A stretch of DNA of 64,000 nt. Origin: JAHIKV01 sp963733145. GTDB taxonomy: Bacteria; Planctomycetota; Planctomycetia; Pirellulales; Thermoguttaceae. Made by a program: the position numbers and the translations under genes. Positions 26,181 to 35,474 of this stretch are shown here, in pieces (position 1 is the stretch's first letter; every line of letters begins with the position of its first letter). The DNA lies in contig CAVTCJ010000015.1 in the NCBI GenBank assembly GCA_963733145.1, positions 194,172-258,171 of the forward strand, written 5' to 3'. The notes below the pieces were generated by a model. That model worked only from the letters and a program-made list of their open reading frames with translations. It was not told the DNA's origin and did not search any database.

Positions 26181-26302
26181 CCCGGATTATTCATAAACAC
26201 GAAGGAACATTGTCATTCTGAGCGCAGCGAAGAATCTGGGCTGTTTGCGGCGCATCGGAGATCCTTCGCTGCGCTCAGGATGACGTTTATGAATAATCCG
26301 GG
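26181..26302. mobile_element. 122-bp MITE with IS1380-like terminal repeats
   Basis: Ends CCCGGATTATTCATAAAC and GTTTATGAATAATCCGGG are perfect inverted repeats, flanked by the 4-bp target duplication CTAA on both sides. The interior is a second palindrome (TCATTCTGAGCGCAGCGAAG / CTTCGCTGCGCTCAGGATGA). The ends match those of the IS1380-like element at 62623-63496 apart from one base. Confidence 0.88.
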
Positions 26303-26406
26303 CTAAGCGGCTGACGGGGACAAATATTGCGACGCATTGTCCCTTATCTTGTCGTATTCTTCGGTCAAAATGGGTGGTGAAATCATTCATTTTACCGGAG
26401 GTCTTC

Positions 26407-26536
26407 ATGATAGTACAGCAACACAATAAGCCGTTCGACGGCTTTCTCACCGACCTTTCCGGCCAAGATAAAGTTCGGCTGCGAATTGGGGAGATCATTC
26501 AAGAATGGCAGCATCAATGCCAACTGCCTCAGATCG
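26407..26536 (+). pseudogene. Hypothetical protein, N-terminal fragment
   Basis: ATG 26407 with a good ribosome site (CCGGAGG). It encodes MIVQQHNKPFDGFLTDLSGQ DKVRLRIGEIIQEWQHQCQL PQIVEQTV. It then runs into a dispersed repeat (26534-26600) and noise, so it is probably truncated. No family recognised. Confidence 0.35.
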
Positions 26537-26600
26537 TCGAGCAAACGGTGCTGGGGAGGATTTCGGGACGGCAGGACATCGCCAGAGGAGGAAACGCCGT
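26534..26600 (+). repeat. Dispersed repeat, copy A
   Basis: GGGGAGGATTTCGGGACGGC AGGACATCGCC. It aligns with 32456-32522 and, more loosely, with 31212-31290 and 29370-29440. Unknown origin. Confidence 0.6.
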
Positions 26601-26684
26601 CGGACGGTCCAGTAAAGGAACGTTTCTCGCGACTGCGATCACCCGCCCCAACCGGGTTATCTCCCTACCCGCGTATGGCGAGGA

Positions 26685-27194
26685 ATGCATGGCCACGACG
26701 ACGGAGAGACGGGCATCGACAACGGACTTGCGGAGCAAGGGTTTGCCGAAATCGGAGCCTGGATTCTCGGACGCAACATGTTTGGCCCGGTCCGTGGCCC
26801 GTGGCCGGACGATAGCTGGAAAGGCTGGTGGGGCGACGAGCCGCCGTATCACACGCCCGTCTTCGTGTTGACCCATCACCCGCGATCGCCCATCAGGATG
26901 GCAGGCGGAACAGAGTTTCGCTTTGTCACCGAAGGCATTCACGCTGCTCTCGGGCAGGCGATCGATGCAGCGGGCGACCGCGACGTCCGTCTCGGGGGCG
27001 GAGTGTCGACAATCCGGCAATATCTGCGTGCGGCTCTGATTGACGAGCTGCATCTCGCCGTCCGGCCCGTTCTGCTCGGATCCGGGGAGCATCTCTTGGC
27101 AGACATCGATATGCGTGCCTTGGGCTATGAATGCGTGAAGTCGATTGCGGGTGAACGCGCGACTCACGTCTTTCTGCGCAAGGTCAACTTATGA
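26685..27194 (+). pseudogene. Dihydrofolate-reductase-family protein (RibD C-terminal type), 5' truncated
   Basis: DGETGIDNGLAEQGFAEIGA WILGRNMFGPVRGPW, FVLTHHPRSPIRMAGGTEFR and DVRLGGGVSTIRQYLRAALI DELHLAVRPVLLGSGEHLL match the DHFR/RibD-C family of small reductases. The N-terminal strand with the substrate pocket (typically MSLDGFVAG) is missing; upstream sequence is a repeat. The listed ATG is not a native start. Members are often antibiotic- or pteridine-related, but specificity cannot be given. Confidence 0.75.
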
Positions 27195-27250
27195 CCCTCC
27201 GAGGCTAGTCGCGACACCGCCGCGCGGCCAAGCCGGCCAAAATAACCTAT

Positions 27251-27278
27251 TGACCCCGTCGCTCACCCGCCTAGGATT
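27251..27278 (+). promoter_or_regulatory. Promoter-like TTGACC-N16-TAGGAT before the ADH fragment
   Basis: TTGACC (27253-27258), 16 bp, TAGGAT, 40 bp ahead of ATG 27319. Similar pairs precede other island genes (29461, 31311, 36032). Confidence 0.5.
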
Positions 27279-27318
27279 CTATTGTCTTTCAACTCGGGCA
27301 AGAGAATGGAGCACGACG

Positions 27319-27606
27319 ATGAAAGCAGCCCTCGTTCCCGCCGCTCACAGCCGGTGGGAAATCCGGAAAATCACGAGCCCCGCTCCCGGCCCAAATCAGG
27401 TGCTGAGCAAGATGCATGCCAGCGGCATCTGCTTGACCGACGTACACCAGGCGCACGGCCAACTGCCCGGAGATTTCCCCCGCACACTCGGGCACGAGCC
27501 GGTCGGCGAAATCGCGGCGGTCGGTGCGGCTGTCACCACGCGGAAGGTCGGTGATCGCGTCGGCGTCCCCTGGGGGCAGCACACTGGCAGTCGATGCGAA
27601 TGGTGA
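27319..27606 (+). pseudogene. Zinc-dependent alcohol dehydrogenase, N-terminal fragment
   Basis: 95 codons: MKAALVPAAHSRWEIRKITS, GICLTDVHQAHGQLP (zinc-ligand Cys), LGHEPVGEIAAVGAAVTTRK VGDRVGVPW. This is the GroES-like first third of a medium-chain dehydrogenase. It breaks at GSRCEW followed by TGA, just where the structural-zinc Cys cluster should begin, and the next gene begins at that point. The Rossmann domain is absent. Confidence 0.82.
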
Positions 27607-29237
27607 GCGCGATGCTTTCCTCTAAGAAGAGTGCTTCCCATCCTGCCGAAACCGGACCTGTTCCGCTTTCGGAAGATCCGGCGATGCTAGAGGAAGTGGC
27701 TGCAGCGCATCATCGGGCTGGTCAGCTCCTTCCCGCCCTGAAGGCTTACGACCGGCTCATCGCGCTTGGCCGGGCAACTGGAACGACATGGTGCGCGACG
27801 GGAAACGCGCTGACTGACGCCGGCGAGTATGCGCAGGCGACCGCCGCCTATGAAAACAGCCTGGGAATCGACGCGCAGAACCCGGAAGCCCATCACAACC
27901 TCGCCCGCGTGCTCTATCGACTGGGGCAGGCCGATCGGTCCGCTTCGCACTTGAGAACGGCCGCCGCGCAGTGTGACGCGATCGGTCCGTGGCTCGGTCT
28001 GGCAACGATCGTTCCGGGCTGTCCTCGGGCGAGCCTGTCGGAGATTCTCAACGTCCGCACTTCTTTCGCCCGACGACTCGCCGAGTGGGCCGCTGCGACG
28101 GAATCCGGCAATGCCCGCCCCTTCACGAAGAAGACTCGCAAAGTGCTGCGTGTCGGATACCTTTCCTCGTATTTCCACAGTGTGAATTACATGAAACCCG
28201 TGTGGGCGCTGGTCAATCAGCACGATCGCGCGGCATTTGAAATTCATCTGTTTTCCAACAGCCCCGCAGGAAGTGTCCCCGACGGATATCAGAGGCATCC
28301 GAGTGACGGGTTTCACGACGTGGCGGCCTTGGACAACGACGAGTTGGCGGCCCTGTTCCGGTCGCTGGAAATCGACATCCTGGTCGATCTCAACGGGTAC
28401 AGCGAAGCTGACCGGTTGCCATTGTTTCTTCAACACGTAGCCCCGGTCACAATTGCCTGGTTCAACATGTATGCGACATCCGGGCTGCCTGGATTCGACT
28501 ATATTATCGGCGACGCTGAAGTGATCGGGCCCGACGAGGAGCGGTTCTTCACCGAAGCCGTGCTCCGTCTTCCACTGAGTTATCTGACGTTTGAGGTCGG
28601 ACACTCCGCGCCGCCGGTCGTCGCGCCACCCTGCACGGCAAACGGCTATCTGACCTTCGGCAGCCTGGTTTCACAGTACAAGATCACGCCGCAAGTACTC
28701 GACGCATGGGCGGAGGTTCTCAATCGGGCCGGCAGCGCCCGCCTCGTCTTGGCAAACGCTGCGCTAAAGTCGCTTTGGAACCGGGAGTACGTCTTCGAGC
28801 AGTTTGCGAGGCGCGGAGTGGACCGGAAGCGGCTCGCGCTGATCGGCCCCGCCGAGCACTTCGTTTATCTGCAGAACTACGATCGCATTGACGTTGCCCT
28901 GGACGCGTTTCCCTACAACGGTGGCACGACCACAATGGAAGCCATCTGGCAGGGCCTACCCGTGCTGACCTTCACCGGAGATCGGTGGGCCTCACGAACC
29001 AGTCAGAGTCTGCTGAGGAACACGCATTTAGGCGATTTCGTGGCCAGCGACGTTCGCGGCATGATTGACTTCGCCGTCGAACTGGCCAGCAATCCGGCTG
29101 CGCGAATCCGATTGAGCGAACTGCGGCAAACCATGCGGGAACGCCTGCTGACGTCGTCGGTGTGCGACGGCCGCGCGTTGGCCAGGAACATGGAACGGTT
29201 GTACCAAACGACATGGCAAGGGCCTGTAAGACGGTGA
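27594..29237 (+). CDS. TPR-SPINDLY-type O-GlcNAc transferase-like protein
   Basis: 547 residues if started at ATG 27594; ATG 27612, with GGTGAG just upstream, is also possible. Three TPR units come first (AHHRAGQLLPALKAYDRLIA, NALTDAGEYAQATAAYENSL, NLARVLYRLGQADRSASHL). The SPINDLY-type OGT catalytic region follows: LRVGYLSSYFHSVNYMKPVW, DILVDLNGYSEADRLPLFLQ, IAWFNMYATSGLPGFDYIIG, FDAFPYNGG-type ALDAFPYNGGTTTMEAIWQG LPVLTF. This GT41 fold transfers a sugar, often to proteins or flagellin-like targets. The start overlaps the ADH fragment, so the N-terminus may be a junction product. The protein appears complete. Confidence 0.85.
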   Translation: MRMVSAMLSSKKSASHPAETGPVPLSEDPAMLEEVAAAHHRAGQLLPALKAYDRLIALGRATGTTWCATGNALTDAGEYAQATAAYENSLGIDAQNPEAHHNLARVLYRLGQADRSASHLRTAAAQCDAIGPWLGLATIVPGCPRASLSEILNVRTSFARRLAEWAAATESGNARPFTKKTRKVLRVGYLSSYFHSVNYMKPVWALVNQHDRAAFEIHLFSNSPAGSVPDGYQRHPSDGFHDVAALDNDELAALFRSLEIDILVDLNGYSEADRLPLFLQHVAPVTIAWFNMYATSGLPGFDYIIGDAEVIGPDEERFFTEAVLRLPLSYLTFEVGHSAPPVVAPPCTANGYLTFGSLVSQYKITPQVLDAWAEVLNRAGSARLVLANAALKSLWNREYVFEQFARRGVDRKRLALIGPAEHFVYLQNYDRIDVALDAFPYNGGTTTMEAIWQGLPVLTFTGDRWASRTSQSLLRNTHLGDFVASDVRGMIDFAVELASNPAARIRLSELRQTMRERLLTSSVCDGRALARNMERLYQTTWQGPVRR

Positions 29238-29340
29238 GTCACCTCCGGGCGAGCCGGAGCCTTCCGTTGCACGCCGCTGATGTCCACCGTTGGCGGATGT
29301 CTCGCAATCTCAACCGTTTCCTCGGACACCCCATCAATCG

Positions 29341-29488
29341 ACCCCTTTTTCGGAACGGCTTCCACAGTTCCATCAAAGGGTGTCCCCGAGCAATCTGGAA
29401 CGGAAGTCGCCTCACCAAAGGGTAACGTGCCTGCGGGCCAGCCATCAAACGAAGATATCTTGACACCCGGTGACAGGCCACTACATTG
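29341..29488 (+). repeat. Dispersed promoter-bearing repeat, copy D
   Basis: Runs from GACCCCTTTTTCGGAACGGC to GAAGATATCTTGACACC. It aligns with 31188-31337. Both end in the same promoter-like segment. A partial relative of its upstream part (GCAATCTCAACCG ... CGACCC) lies at 35761-35812. Confidence 0.65.
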
Positions 29489-29490
29489 TC
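29461..29490 (+). promoter_or_regulatory. Promoter-like TTGACA-N16-TACATT
   Basis: Lies at the end of repeat copy D, about 60 bp upstream of the ATG of the TIGR01777 gene (29548), the expected distance. The core CCACTACATT resembles CCACTAGATT at 31325 and CCACTAGAGT at 36052. Confidence 0.5.
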
Positions 29491-29547
29491 GGTAGGGATC
29501 TGCCGTCGGGTTGTATCCTATGTGCTGATCGCGTGGAGTTATGTCCT

Positions 29548-30915
29548 ATGTCGATCCAAGTGTTTGAGCGAAGCGTTGAGTTGCCAGCGTCTGCCGCCGA
29601 GACGTTCGCTTGGCACGAGCGACCGGGTGCGTTCGAGCGGCTGAGCCCGCCGTGGATGCGAGTAAATATCCTTCGCCATAGCGGCACGATCCACGATGGC
29701 GACAGGGTCGCGCTCAGGATGCGGATCGGCCCACTGCCGATCACTTGGGATATCGTGCATCGCGGCTTCGTTGCCAATCAGCAATTCTGCGACGAGCAAA
29801 TCAAGGGCCCGTTTAAGAGTTGGCGTCACTGCCACCGGGTGGAGCCCCTTGACGCGCAGCGCAGCCGGCTCACCGATCGCATCGACTACGATATCCCACT
29901 GGGTGCCGTGGGCAACTCGCTGATGGCACGCCGCATAGCGCGACAATTGGCCCTGTTGTCCGACTATCGCCACGACCTCATGCGATGCGATCTCCAACTG
30001 CACGCCCGCTTCCTGGAGCCGCGTCTTACTATCGCAATGACCGGCGCCTCGGGGCTCATCGGCCGGCAACTTAGTGCCATGCTCACCACGGGCGGCCACC
30101 ATGTGCTCAAGCTGGTGCGCCGGACAAATGGAGGCGACGGCATCGCGTGGGATCCGGCGGTGGGTATTCTGGAGCCTGAAAGACTCGCAAACGTCGACGC
30201 TGTATTCCACCTTGCCGGCGAGAACGTGGCAGGCTTGTGGACCGCCGCGAAGATGAAACGAATCCGCGACAGCCGCGTCATCGGAACTCGCGTCCTCTGC
30301 GAATCGCTAGTGAAGCTTCCGCATAAGCCGCGGGCCCTTATCTGTGCGTCCGCTGTGGGCTACTATGGCTCGCGCGGCGAAGAATTGCTGGACGAGAGCA
30401 GTCGGCGCGGAGACGGGTTTCTGCCGGAGGTCTGTCAACAGTGGGAGTCGGCAGCCGACGCCGCCCGGGCAGCGGGCATCCGCGCGGCTCACCTGCGGCT
30501 AGGTATCGTGCTAACACCCGCCGGCGGAGCGCTGGCTGCGATGCTTCCTGCTTTCAAAATGGGTCTTGCCGGCGTACTGGGACCGGGGACGCAGTGGCTG
30601 CCGTGGGTCGGCCTCGACGATGCCATTAGCGCGTTTTATACCGCCTTAATGGACGATCGCGTTAACGGCGTGCTAAATGTGGTCGCCCCGGCCCCCATGA
30701 CGAATCGCCAGTTCACTCGGACGCTCGGCCGAGTGCTACACCGGCCAACCGCACTCACTGTGCCGACGTTCGCACTCAAGGCGGCCGGTCGAATGGGCAG
30801 GGAGATACTGCTTTCGAGCCAACGGGTCGCTCTCAGCAAGTTGAATGCCGTGGGTTTCCGGTTTCGGGATCCAGAACTGGAACCGATGCTGCACCGGGTC
30901 ATGGGGGTTGGGTGA
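29548..30915 (+). CDS. SRPBCC-TIGR01777 family epimerase-like fusion protein
   Basis: 455 residues from ATG 29548. The N-terminal ~150 residues form an SRPBCC/START-like domain (FERSVELPASAAETFAWHER, WDIVHRGFVANQQFCDEQIK GPFKSW). The rest is the TIGR01777 short-chain-dehydrogenase-like protein: MTGASGLIGRQLSAMLTTGG (NAD(P)-binding GxxGxxG), VDAVFHLAGENVAG, LICASAVGYYGSRGEEL, RLGIVLTPAGGALAAMLPAF, and GVLNVVAPAPMTNRQFTRTL. Family members (YfcH) are involved in cell-division-related or lipid-like functions, but no reaction is firmly assigned. It is intact, with its own promoter-like sequence. Confidence 0.9.
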   Translation: MSIQVFERSVELPASAAETFAWHERPGAFERLSPPWMRVNILRHSGTIHDGDRVALRMRIGPLPITWDIVHRGFVANQQFCDEQIKGPFKSWRHCHRVEPLDAQRSRLTDRIDYDIPLGAVGNSLMARRIARQLALLSDYRHDLMRCDLQLHARFLEPRLTIAMTGASGLIGRQLSAMLTTGGHHVLKLVRRTNGGDGIAWDPAVGILEPERLANVDAVFHLAGENVAGLWTAAKMKRIRDSRVIGTRVLCESLVKLPHKPRALICASAVGYYGSRGEELLDESSRRGDGFLPEVCQQWESAADAARAAGIRAAHLRLGIVLTPAGGALAAMLPAFKMGLAGVLGPGTQWLPWVGLDDAISAFYTALMDDRVNGVLNVVAPAPMTNRQFTRTLGRVLHRPTALTVPTFALKAAGRMGREILLSSQRVALSKLNAVGFRFRDPELEPMLHRVMGVG

Positions 30916-30981
30916 CGGCTGTTGACGCGTTCGGGTGCCTGCCGTCGCCGCACCAGTCGCATCAAGACATCCGTTCTCTCA

Positions 30982-31167
30982 GAGGGTGTTTATGAAGTGC
31001 TCAGCAGTCGAGTAAATGCGTAGGTTGCGAAAAGTGGCTAACGGATCGTCCGGCGTTTGAGCCTGCGATGCTGTCCTTGTGCAGTTTTTAGAAGCCAAAT
31101 CATGTACCATTTCGCAGCCTAAATGTGGCCGTTTGTGTTGGTTGCTGAGCACTTCAAAAACACCCTC
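30982..31167. mobile_element. 186-bp MITE with GAGGGTGTTT ends (IS5-like)
   Basis: Left end GAGGGTGTTTATGAAGTGCT CAGCA and right end TGCTGAGCACTTCAAAAACA CCCTC are inverted repeats with one mismatch. TCA is duplicated on both sides. A GAG-starting end and a 3-bp TNA target duplication fit IS5-family (IS1031/IS427-like) elements. There is no coding capacity. Confidence 0.85.
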
Positions 31168-31187
31168 TCAGACTCGGGTCAGAAAGC

Positions 31188-31337
31188 GACCCCTTTTTCG
31201 GAACGGCTTTTCCGGTTCCGTCAAACGTTGCCGAGGAGAATTTTGGGGCGGAAGGAACCTCGCTCGGGGGAGGAAGTGCTGAAGGGCGGCCCATCAAAGG
31301 AAGATATCTTGACGCCTTCCGGGCATCCACTAGATTG
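31188..31337 (+). repeat. Dispersed promoter-bearing repeat, copy C
   Basis: GACCCCTTTTTCGGAACGGC at the left, GAAGATATCTTGACGCC and CCACTAGATT at the right (TTGACG-N16-TAGATT). Aligns with 29341-29488. No gene with a convincing start follows within 700 bp. Confidence 0.65.
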
Positions 31338-32049
31338 AGGGGACAATTGATCGGGGCGTTTCTTTCAAACTGGCAATCTGGACGAAACATCGAAACGTAT
31401 CTGTGTATAGCTGAGTCAGCGTTTTTTGTAGGCCGGCGTGAACGCCTGTCCTATGCTGAGGTGTTGAACGAGTTGTTTTCGCGCGGCTCTTTGGCGCGGT
31501 CACATCTTCAATCGCGGGAGGGGCGCTCAGCAGTCTGGAGAAAAGGTTTGCCGGATCTGTAGAGGGCCATGCGTTTCTCCATCGGCTTGTTAGCGGTTCG
31601 GCGTAATCGCCCTCCGCATTCGCCAAGTTGGCCCGAGTTACGTGACGGGCGGCGGGGTGGCCCCCAATTGCCACTTCACCCAGAGAACGCGTCACGTGGC
31701 CACGTGTGCGACGGCGTGGGGATATGGAGCAATCCGGAGCAGCTTCTTCGATGGTCCTGGCGATCTCGGGAACCGCAGTTGTCCTGGATCGTCGGCTCGC
31801 TCATGACGTGTCACCGGAACAACACCCCTATGCTGCTAAACAGTTCGGACGTTCAGCAAATCCCAAGGGGGATTGACAAGGCCCAGGTCCGCGACGAAGA
31901 TCAGTTTCGTTGGATGTCTGCTGGGACGCCCGGTCAGTGCAAGGCATGGCACAACCAACCGGAGTATCGAAATCGGTATCTGGGATCGCGCATTCAAGCA
32001 GGCGGCAGATTAGAATGTATGAAATTGTGCCTGACTGATGAGGTGTGCT

Positions 32050-32307
32050 ATGTACCGAATCGTCATTTTGTTGGCCTGTCTGGGATTCTTTCCGTGTCAT
32101 GCTGGTTGTGACATGGATTTGGGGCCGTCGAAGCGACCACCAGCACGGCCCGGCGGTCTTGCTCCCACGGGAGGGCTAGACGAGTTATCACAACCGGTCA
32201 AACAACCAGCACGGCCTACACCGGCGGAGTCTGGTGCGCCAGGCGCCCAGCCAACACCCGTTACTCCCAGCCAGCCGCCGGCCAACCAGGTGACTCCCGG
32301 CAAATGA
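32050..32307 (+). CDS. Small proline-rich lipoprotein-like protein
   Basis: 85 residues from ATG 32050. MYRIVILLACLGFFPCHAGC looks like a lipoprotein signal with Cys20. The rest is disordered and rich in Pro, Ala and Gly (PPARPGGLAPTGGLDE, GAPGAQPTPVTPSQPPANQV). TTAGAAT at 32010 could be a -10. No function can be given. Confidence 0.5.
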   Translation: MYRIVILLACLGFFPCHAGCDMDLGPSKRPPARPGGLAPTGGLDELSQPVKQPARPTPAESGAPGAQPTPVTPSQPPANQVTPGK

Positions 32308-32455
32308 ACTTCAGAAGCTGCGGGAGCGGTTGGGCGACAACTGACTGGTGGCCTCCCGGTCAGCCCAGTCGTTGGCTCGTTGGCGCGTCATCGGGTCATC
32401 CCACTCCTCAGGTTCCCGAAATACGACCCTGTTTCTGACACTGATCAGGCCATGC

Positions 32456-32522
32456 CGTCAAACGTTGCCGGGGAGGATTTCGGGGCGGCAGGACATCGCC
32501 GGAGGGGTAAGCACTGTTGAGT
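32456..32522 (+). repeat. Dispersed repeat, copy B
   Basis: GGGGAGGATTTCGGGGCGGC AGGACATCGCCGGAGGGG. Nearly identical core to copy A at 26534-26600. Sits just upstream of the IS4 fragment. Confidence 0.6.
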
Positions 32523-32691
32523 CTATCATCAAAACAACGGTTCTCGGAACACAAGAACCTGGTGCGGCTGTTCCCCCACAGTCAGGTATGGGCAATGACG
32601 GGCAACGTTTCAGCGGCCGTCCTCTTGCTGTCCGAATTTTGGCTTCCTGGCAGGGCCTGCTTGCCTTCAGTTCACCCGTTGTCCGGAACCG

Positions 32692-33312
32692 GTGATTGTC
32701 ATTGATCCCGATTACGCTCCACGGACATTGGCCGTAGCTGACGGTCGGGACGGAAGCCGCGGCGCTGGAGAAGTGCGCGGTTGCGGAGCGGCTTTTCGCA
32801 GCAAGGCGATCATCGTTGTGACAACGCTGTTGGATGCCGCAAAGTTCACCAGGGAGGACCTGGCTGAACTCTACCGGGCACGTTGGAATGCTGAGCTTGA
32901 TCTGCGATCGCTGAAGCAGACCATGCAGATGGACATCCTCCGCTGCAAGACGCCGGAACTTGCCCGCAAGGAGATTTGGACGCACATCCTGGCTTACAAT
33001 CTCATCCGCACGATTATGGCTCTAGCGGCGGACCAACACGGAATCAAACAGCGTACCATCAGGTTCAAAGGAGCGATTCAGACGCTGGAAGCCTTTCAGC
33101 CCGTCATTGCCACGCAGGCACACCACAACTTCAGACTGCGCATCCGCCTTTATCAGGTCATACTCGACGCGGTGGCAAGCCACCGAGTCGCTGATTGCCC
33201 CGACCGGTTTGAACCTCGCCGAGTCAAACGTCGCCCTAAACGATACGATCGTCTCATGAAACCAAGGCAAGAGGCCAAACGTGATATCCTAAATAGGGTT
33301 GGCAAAAACTAA
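32692..33312 (+). pseudogene. IS4 family transposase, C-terminal fragment
   Basis: Reads SKAIIVVTTLLDAAKFTRED LAELYRARWNAELDLRSLKQ TMQMDILRCKTPELARKEIW, which includes the YREK-like Y-(2)-R-(3)-E-(6)-K motif of IS4 transposases. LAYNLIRTIMALAA and KRRPKRYDRLMKPRQEAKRD follow. The N-terminal half with the first two Asp residues is missing or scrambled in other frames upstream (32340-32690). It is inactive. Confidence 0.85.
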
Positions 33313-33339
33313 GTGCCATTCGTGTGCGCCACCGATGTG

Positions 33340-33605
33340 CGCAAGGAGAGCGGACGCCGTGCCGAGCCTCCTGCCGTTACCGCCGGATTGCGATCCGCGC
33401 GTGCGGGCGCTGGCGGCGGATACGCTGGGAGTGATCGGCCTTGACGCGAAGGCGGCCGTGCCGGCCCTGACCGAGAGCCTCCACGATCCGAGCCCGTTGG
33501 TTCGTGACGCCGCGGCGCTGGCGTTGCAAGAAATGGGACCGGAGGCGAAGTACGCAATTCCTGCACAGGCGGAGATGCTCTGCGACCCGGACGGCTATCT
33601 CCGCC
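33340..33605 (+). pseudogene. HEAT-repeat protein fragment
   Basis: LPPDCDPRVRALAADTLGVI GLDAKAAVPALTESLHDPSP LVRDAAALALQEMGPEAKYA gives two HEAT repeats with the usual Pro, Asp and Arg positions. No start is visible, since the upstream part is IS4 sequence. The frame is cut at DGYLRRWG by a GGGACTGTCCC palindrome. A remnant of a larger scaffold protein. Confidence 0.65.
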
Positions 33606-33606
33606 G

Positions 33607-33656
33607 CTGGGGATTGTCCCGACTTTCGCGCCAGCGAAAATGGGACTGTCCCCTTC
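33607..33656. repeat. Palindromic GGGACTGTCCC repeat
   Basis: GGGGATTGTCCCGACTTTCG / CGAAAATGGGACTGTCCCC, the same element as in the permease gene at 3716-3764. Here it ends a HEAT-repeat fragment. Confidence 0.85.
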
Positions 33657-34072
33657 GACGCCGCCGCGCCAGCGAAAAACGGTACTGGCGTCTTGGCCTT
33701 CTCACCATAGAAAGCCGACTCCACTGAGTGTCCACAACCGTTCGCGTCACAGCGGCAGCGTGCTGGGCCCACAAGCGCTTGACTTTTAACAACTATTCTT
33801 GACAATTATTCGGCTCAAAAAAACCGGCGTTACCGAATCGTCGCCGCCAATCGGCCGTCGACTTCGGCAGAGCCAATACAACACGACGCAAGATAACCAC
33901 CCGGCCGACCTTGGATCGTGGCGAGTTCATGACCGTCGTCGTGGGCGCGTTCCAGGCTGTGTGAACTCACGCCTGACTGGTGTCCAGTGCGGTAACGTCC
34001 TCGCACCGACTCATCGGATGGGCGCGCCGGACAGGTGACCATGAAACCCTGTTTGCCGGAAAGGATTTTACC

Positions 34073-35251
34073 ATGTACCGCTCGACACATCACATTACGC
34101 GTCTCGCATCTGCCGTCCTGTTCAGTTCGGCCCTGGGCTTGGCCGTTTCAGTCGCCCGCGGGGAGGCCAGGCTGCCGCAAACATCGCAGTTGGACCAGGA
34201 GCTTCGCCAGACGGGGCAATCGCTCGATTCGATCGCCGCCCGAACGTCCCGCGTCGAAGACTCGGTCCAGTCCGCCCGCAAGAACGCTCAGGACGTTGGT
34301 GGCATCGGCAAGGCGATTGCCCAAATCGACGACAGAATCAGTCGCATCAAGCGTCAACTCGAATCCGTCTCGAAGATCCCCGAACTCCGGCTCGTCCGCC
34401 CGCTGGTGGCCAACCTTGAGGGAGTCCGCAAGCAGATCCACGCCGTCCGCCTCAAGACCGACAAGATCAACCGTGAAGTGATTCAGCCGTTGATAGCCCG
34501 GCTGAAAAAGGTGGAACGCAAACTGGAAACGAAGGTGGCCGAGTTCCGGCACGCCGCCTCGCAGACGGCGCAAACCCGCCGGAAGCTGGCCGAGCTTCGC
34601 AGCTTCGTCGAGTCGCGCGGCTATCGGCGCGCGGAGGTCGCTGCCCTGGAGTCGCTGGCCAAGCCGGCCCGTTCGGCCATCCGTCCGGTGCAGCAGGTAG
34701 TCTCGCAAACCGACCGCTCGCTGGGTAACGTCGCCAGCGAGTTCGATTCTCTGTCTCGCCCGCTCAAGGGAGTTGCCGCGGGCACGACCGCCGTGCAGAA
34801 ATTCGATCGCGACCTGTCGCCCGCCGACCAGGCCGCTCGCGAGTTGGACAAGGTTCTTTCCACCAGGATAGCGATCAAGATCCTCAGCAAAAATATCGGC
34901 TTTACGGTTCGCCAAGTGCTCGAATCCCCGGGCAAGGTTCTCGACGTAGCCCTCAAGCCGCTTCAAAAGGCGGCCGACAAGGCCCTCAAGCCGGTGCTGA
35001 GCAAGCTGCACCTCCAAATCCAAGTCCCGCCTGAAATCGCCGATTTGCCGAAAAAATTCGACAGCCTGAAGTCGATCAATGACGTCGCCAATGCTCCGAT
35101 TGCCAAGGTCGAGAACGCCTTGCGGCCAGAAATGCCCAAGGAGTATCAAGACCAGATCGACCGCTTGGCGAAAACGGCCACGTCACAGTTGTCGCGCCAA
35201 GCCATGAGCGGCCCGGCTCCACAGAGGCGGTCGCACCATTGGAGACGTTAG
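34073..35251 (+). CDS. Secreted coiled-coil protein
   Basis: 392 residues from ATG 34073 (GGAAAGGA upstream). It has a signal peptide (LASAVLFSSALGLAVSVARG) followed by long heptad-type helices (QLDQELRQTGQSLDSIAART, KAIAQIDDRISRIKRQLESV, LIARLKKVERKLETKVAEFR). The C-terminal half has amphipathic Lys/Ala segments (VLDVALKPLQKAADKALKPV). It is probably a periplasmic rod or filament; no family name. It is complete, unlike its neighbours. Confidence 0.6.
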   Translation: MYRSTHHITRLASAVLFSSALGLAVSVARGEARLPQTSQLDQELRQTGQSLDSIAARTSRVEDSVQSARKNAQDVGGIGKAIAQIDDRISRIKRQLESVSKIPELRLVRPLVANLEGVRKQIHAVRLKTDKINREVIQPLIARLKKVERKLETKVAEFRHAASQTAQTRRKLAELRSFVESRGYRRAEVAALESLAKPARSAIRPVQQVVSQTDRSLGNVASEFDSLSRPLKGVAAGTTAVQKFDRDLSPADQAARELDKVLSTRIAIKILSKNIGFTVRQVLESPGKVLDVALKPLQKAADKALKPVLSKLHLQIQVPPEIADLPKKFDSLKSINDVANAPIAKVENALRPEMPKEYQDQIDRLAKTATSQLSRQAMSGPAPQRRSHHWRR

Positions 35252-35474
35252 GAGCCGCCGAAAAAAGACGCAACTGTTGGGGCGCTGAGTTGCATAGATC
35301 CACAGTGGGAATACGCCCCATAGCTTTCGCCCGTCACCGGCTCCTTATTGAACACTCTGCCGCGAAAACCCACGGAACAGGCCGTCTGAGCCTACTGCGT
35401 CGTCAAGCATGAAAAATGGGGTTGGCAGAAAACGATTGGCATGGGAAACTCCCGACGCAGTGAGGTGTCCGATA

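Larger units (their letters stand above)
30916..32049. other. Non-coding stretch with a MITE and a dispersed repeat
   Basis: Contains the IS5-type MITE (30982-31167), repeat copy C (31188-31337) with a promoter-like end, and a 700-bp stretch whose open frames (for example plus strand 31569-32111) show no conserved motif and biased composition. I see no gene. Confidence 0.55.

Noticed and set aside
31569..32111. 180-codon plus-strand open frame
   Set aside because: No conserved motif, uneven composition and no ribosome site; lies in a region of element debris.
34148..35149. 333-codon minus-strand open frame
   Set aside because: Antisense to the coiled-coil gene; Leu/Arg/Gly composition typical of a shadow frame.
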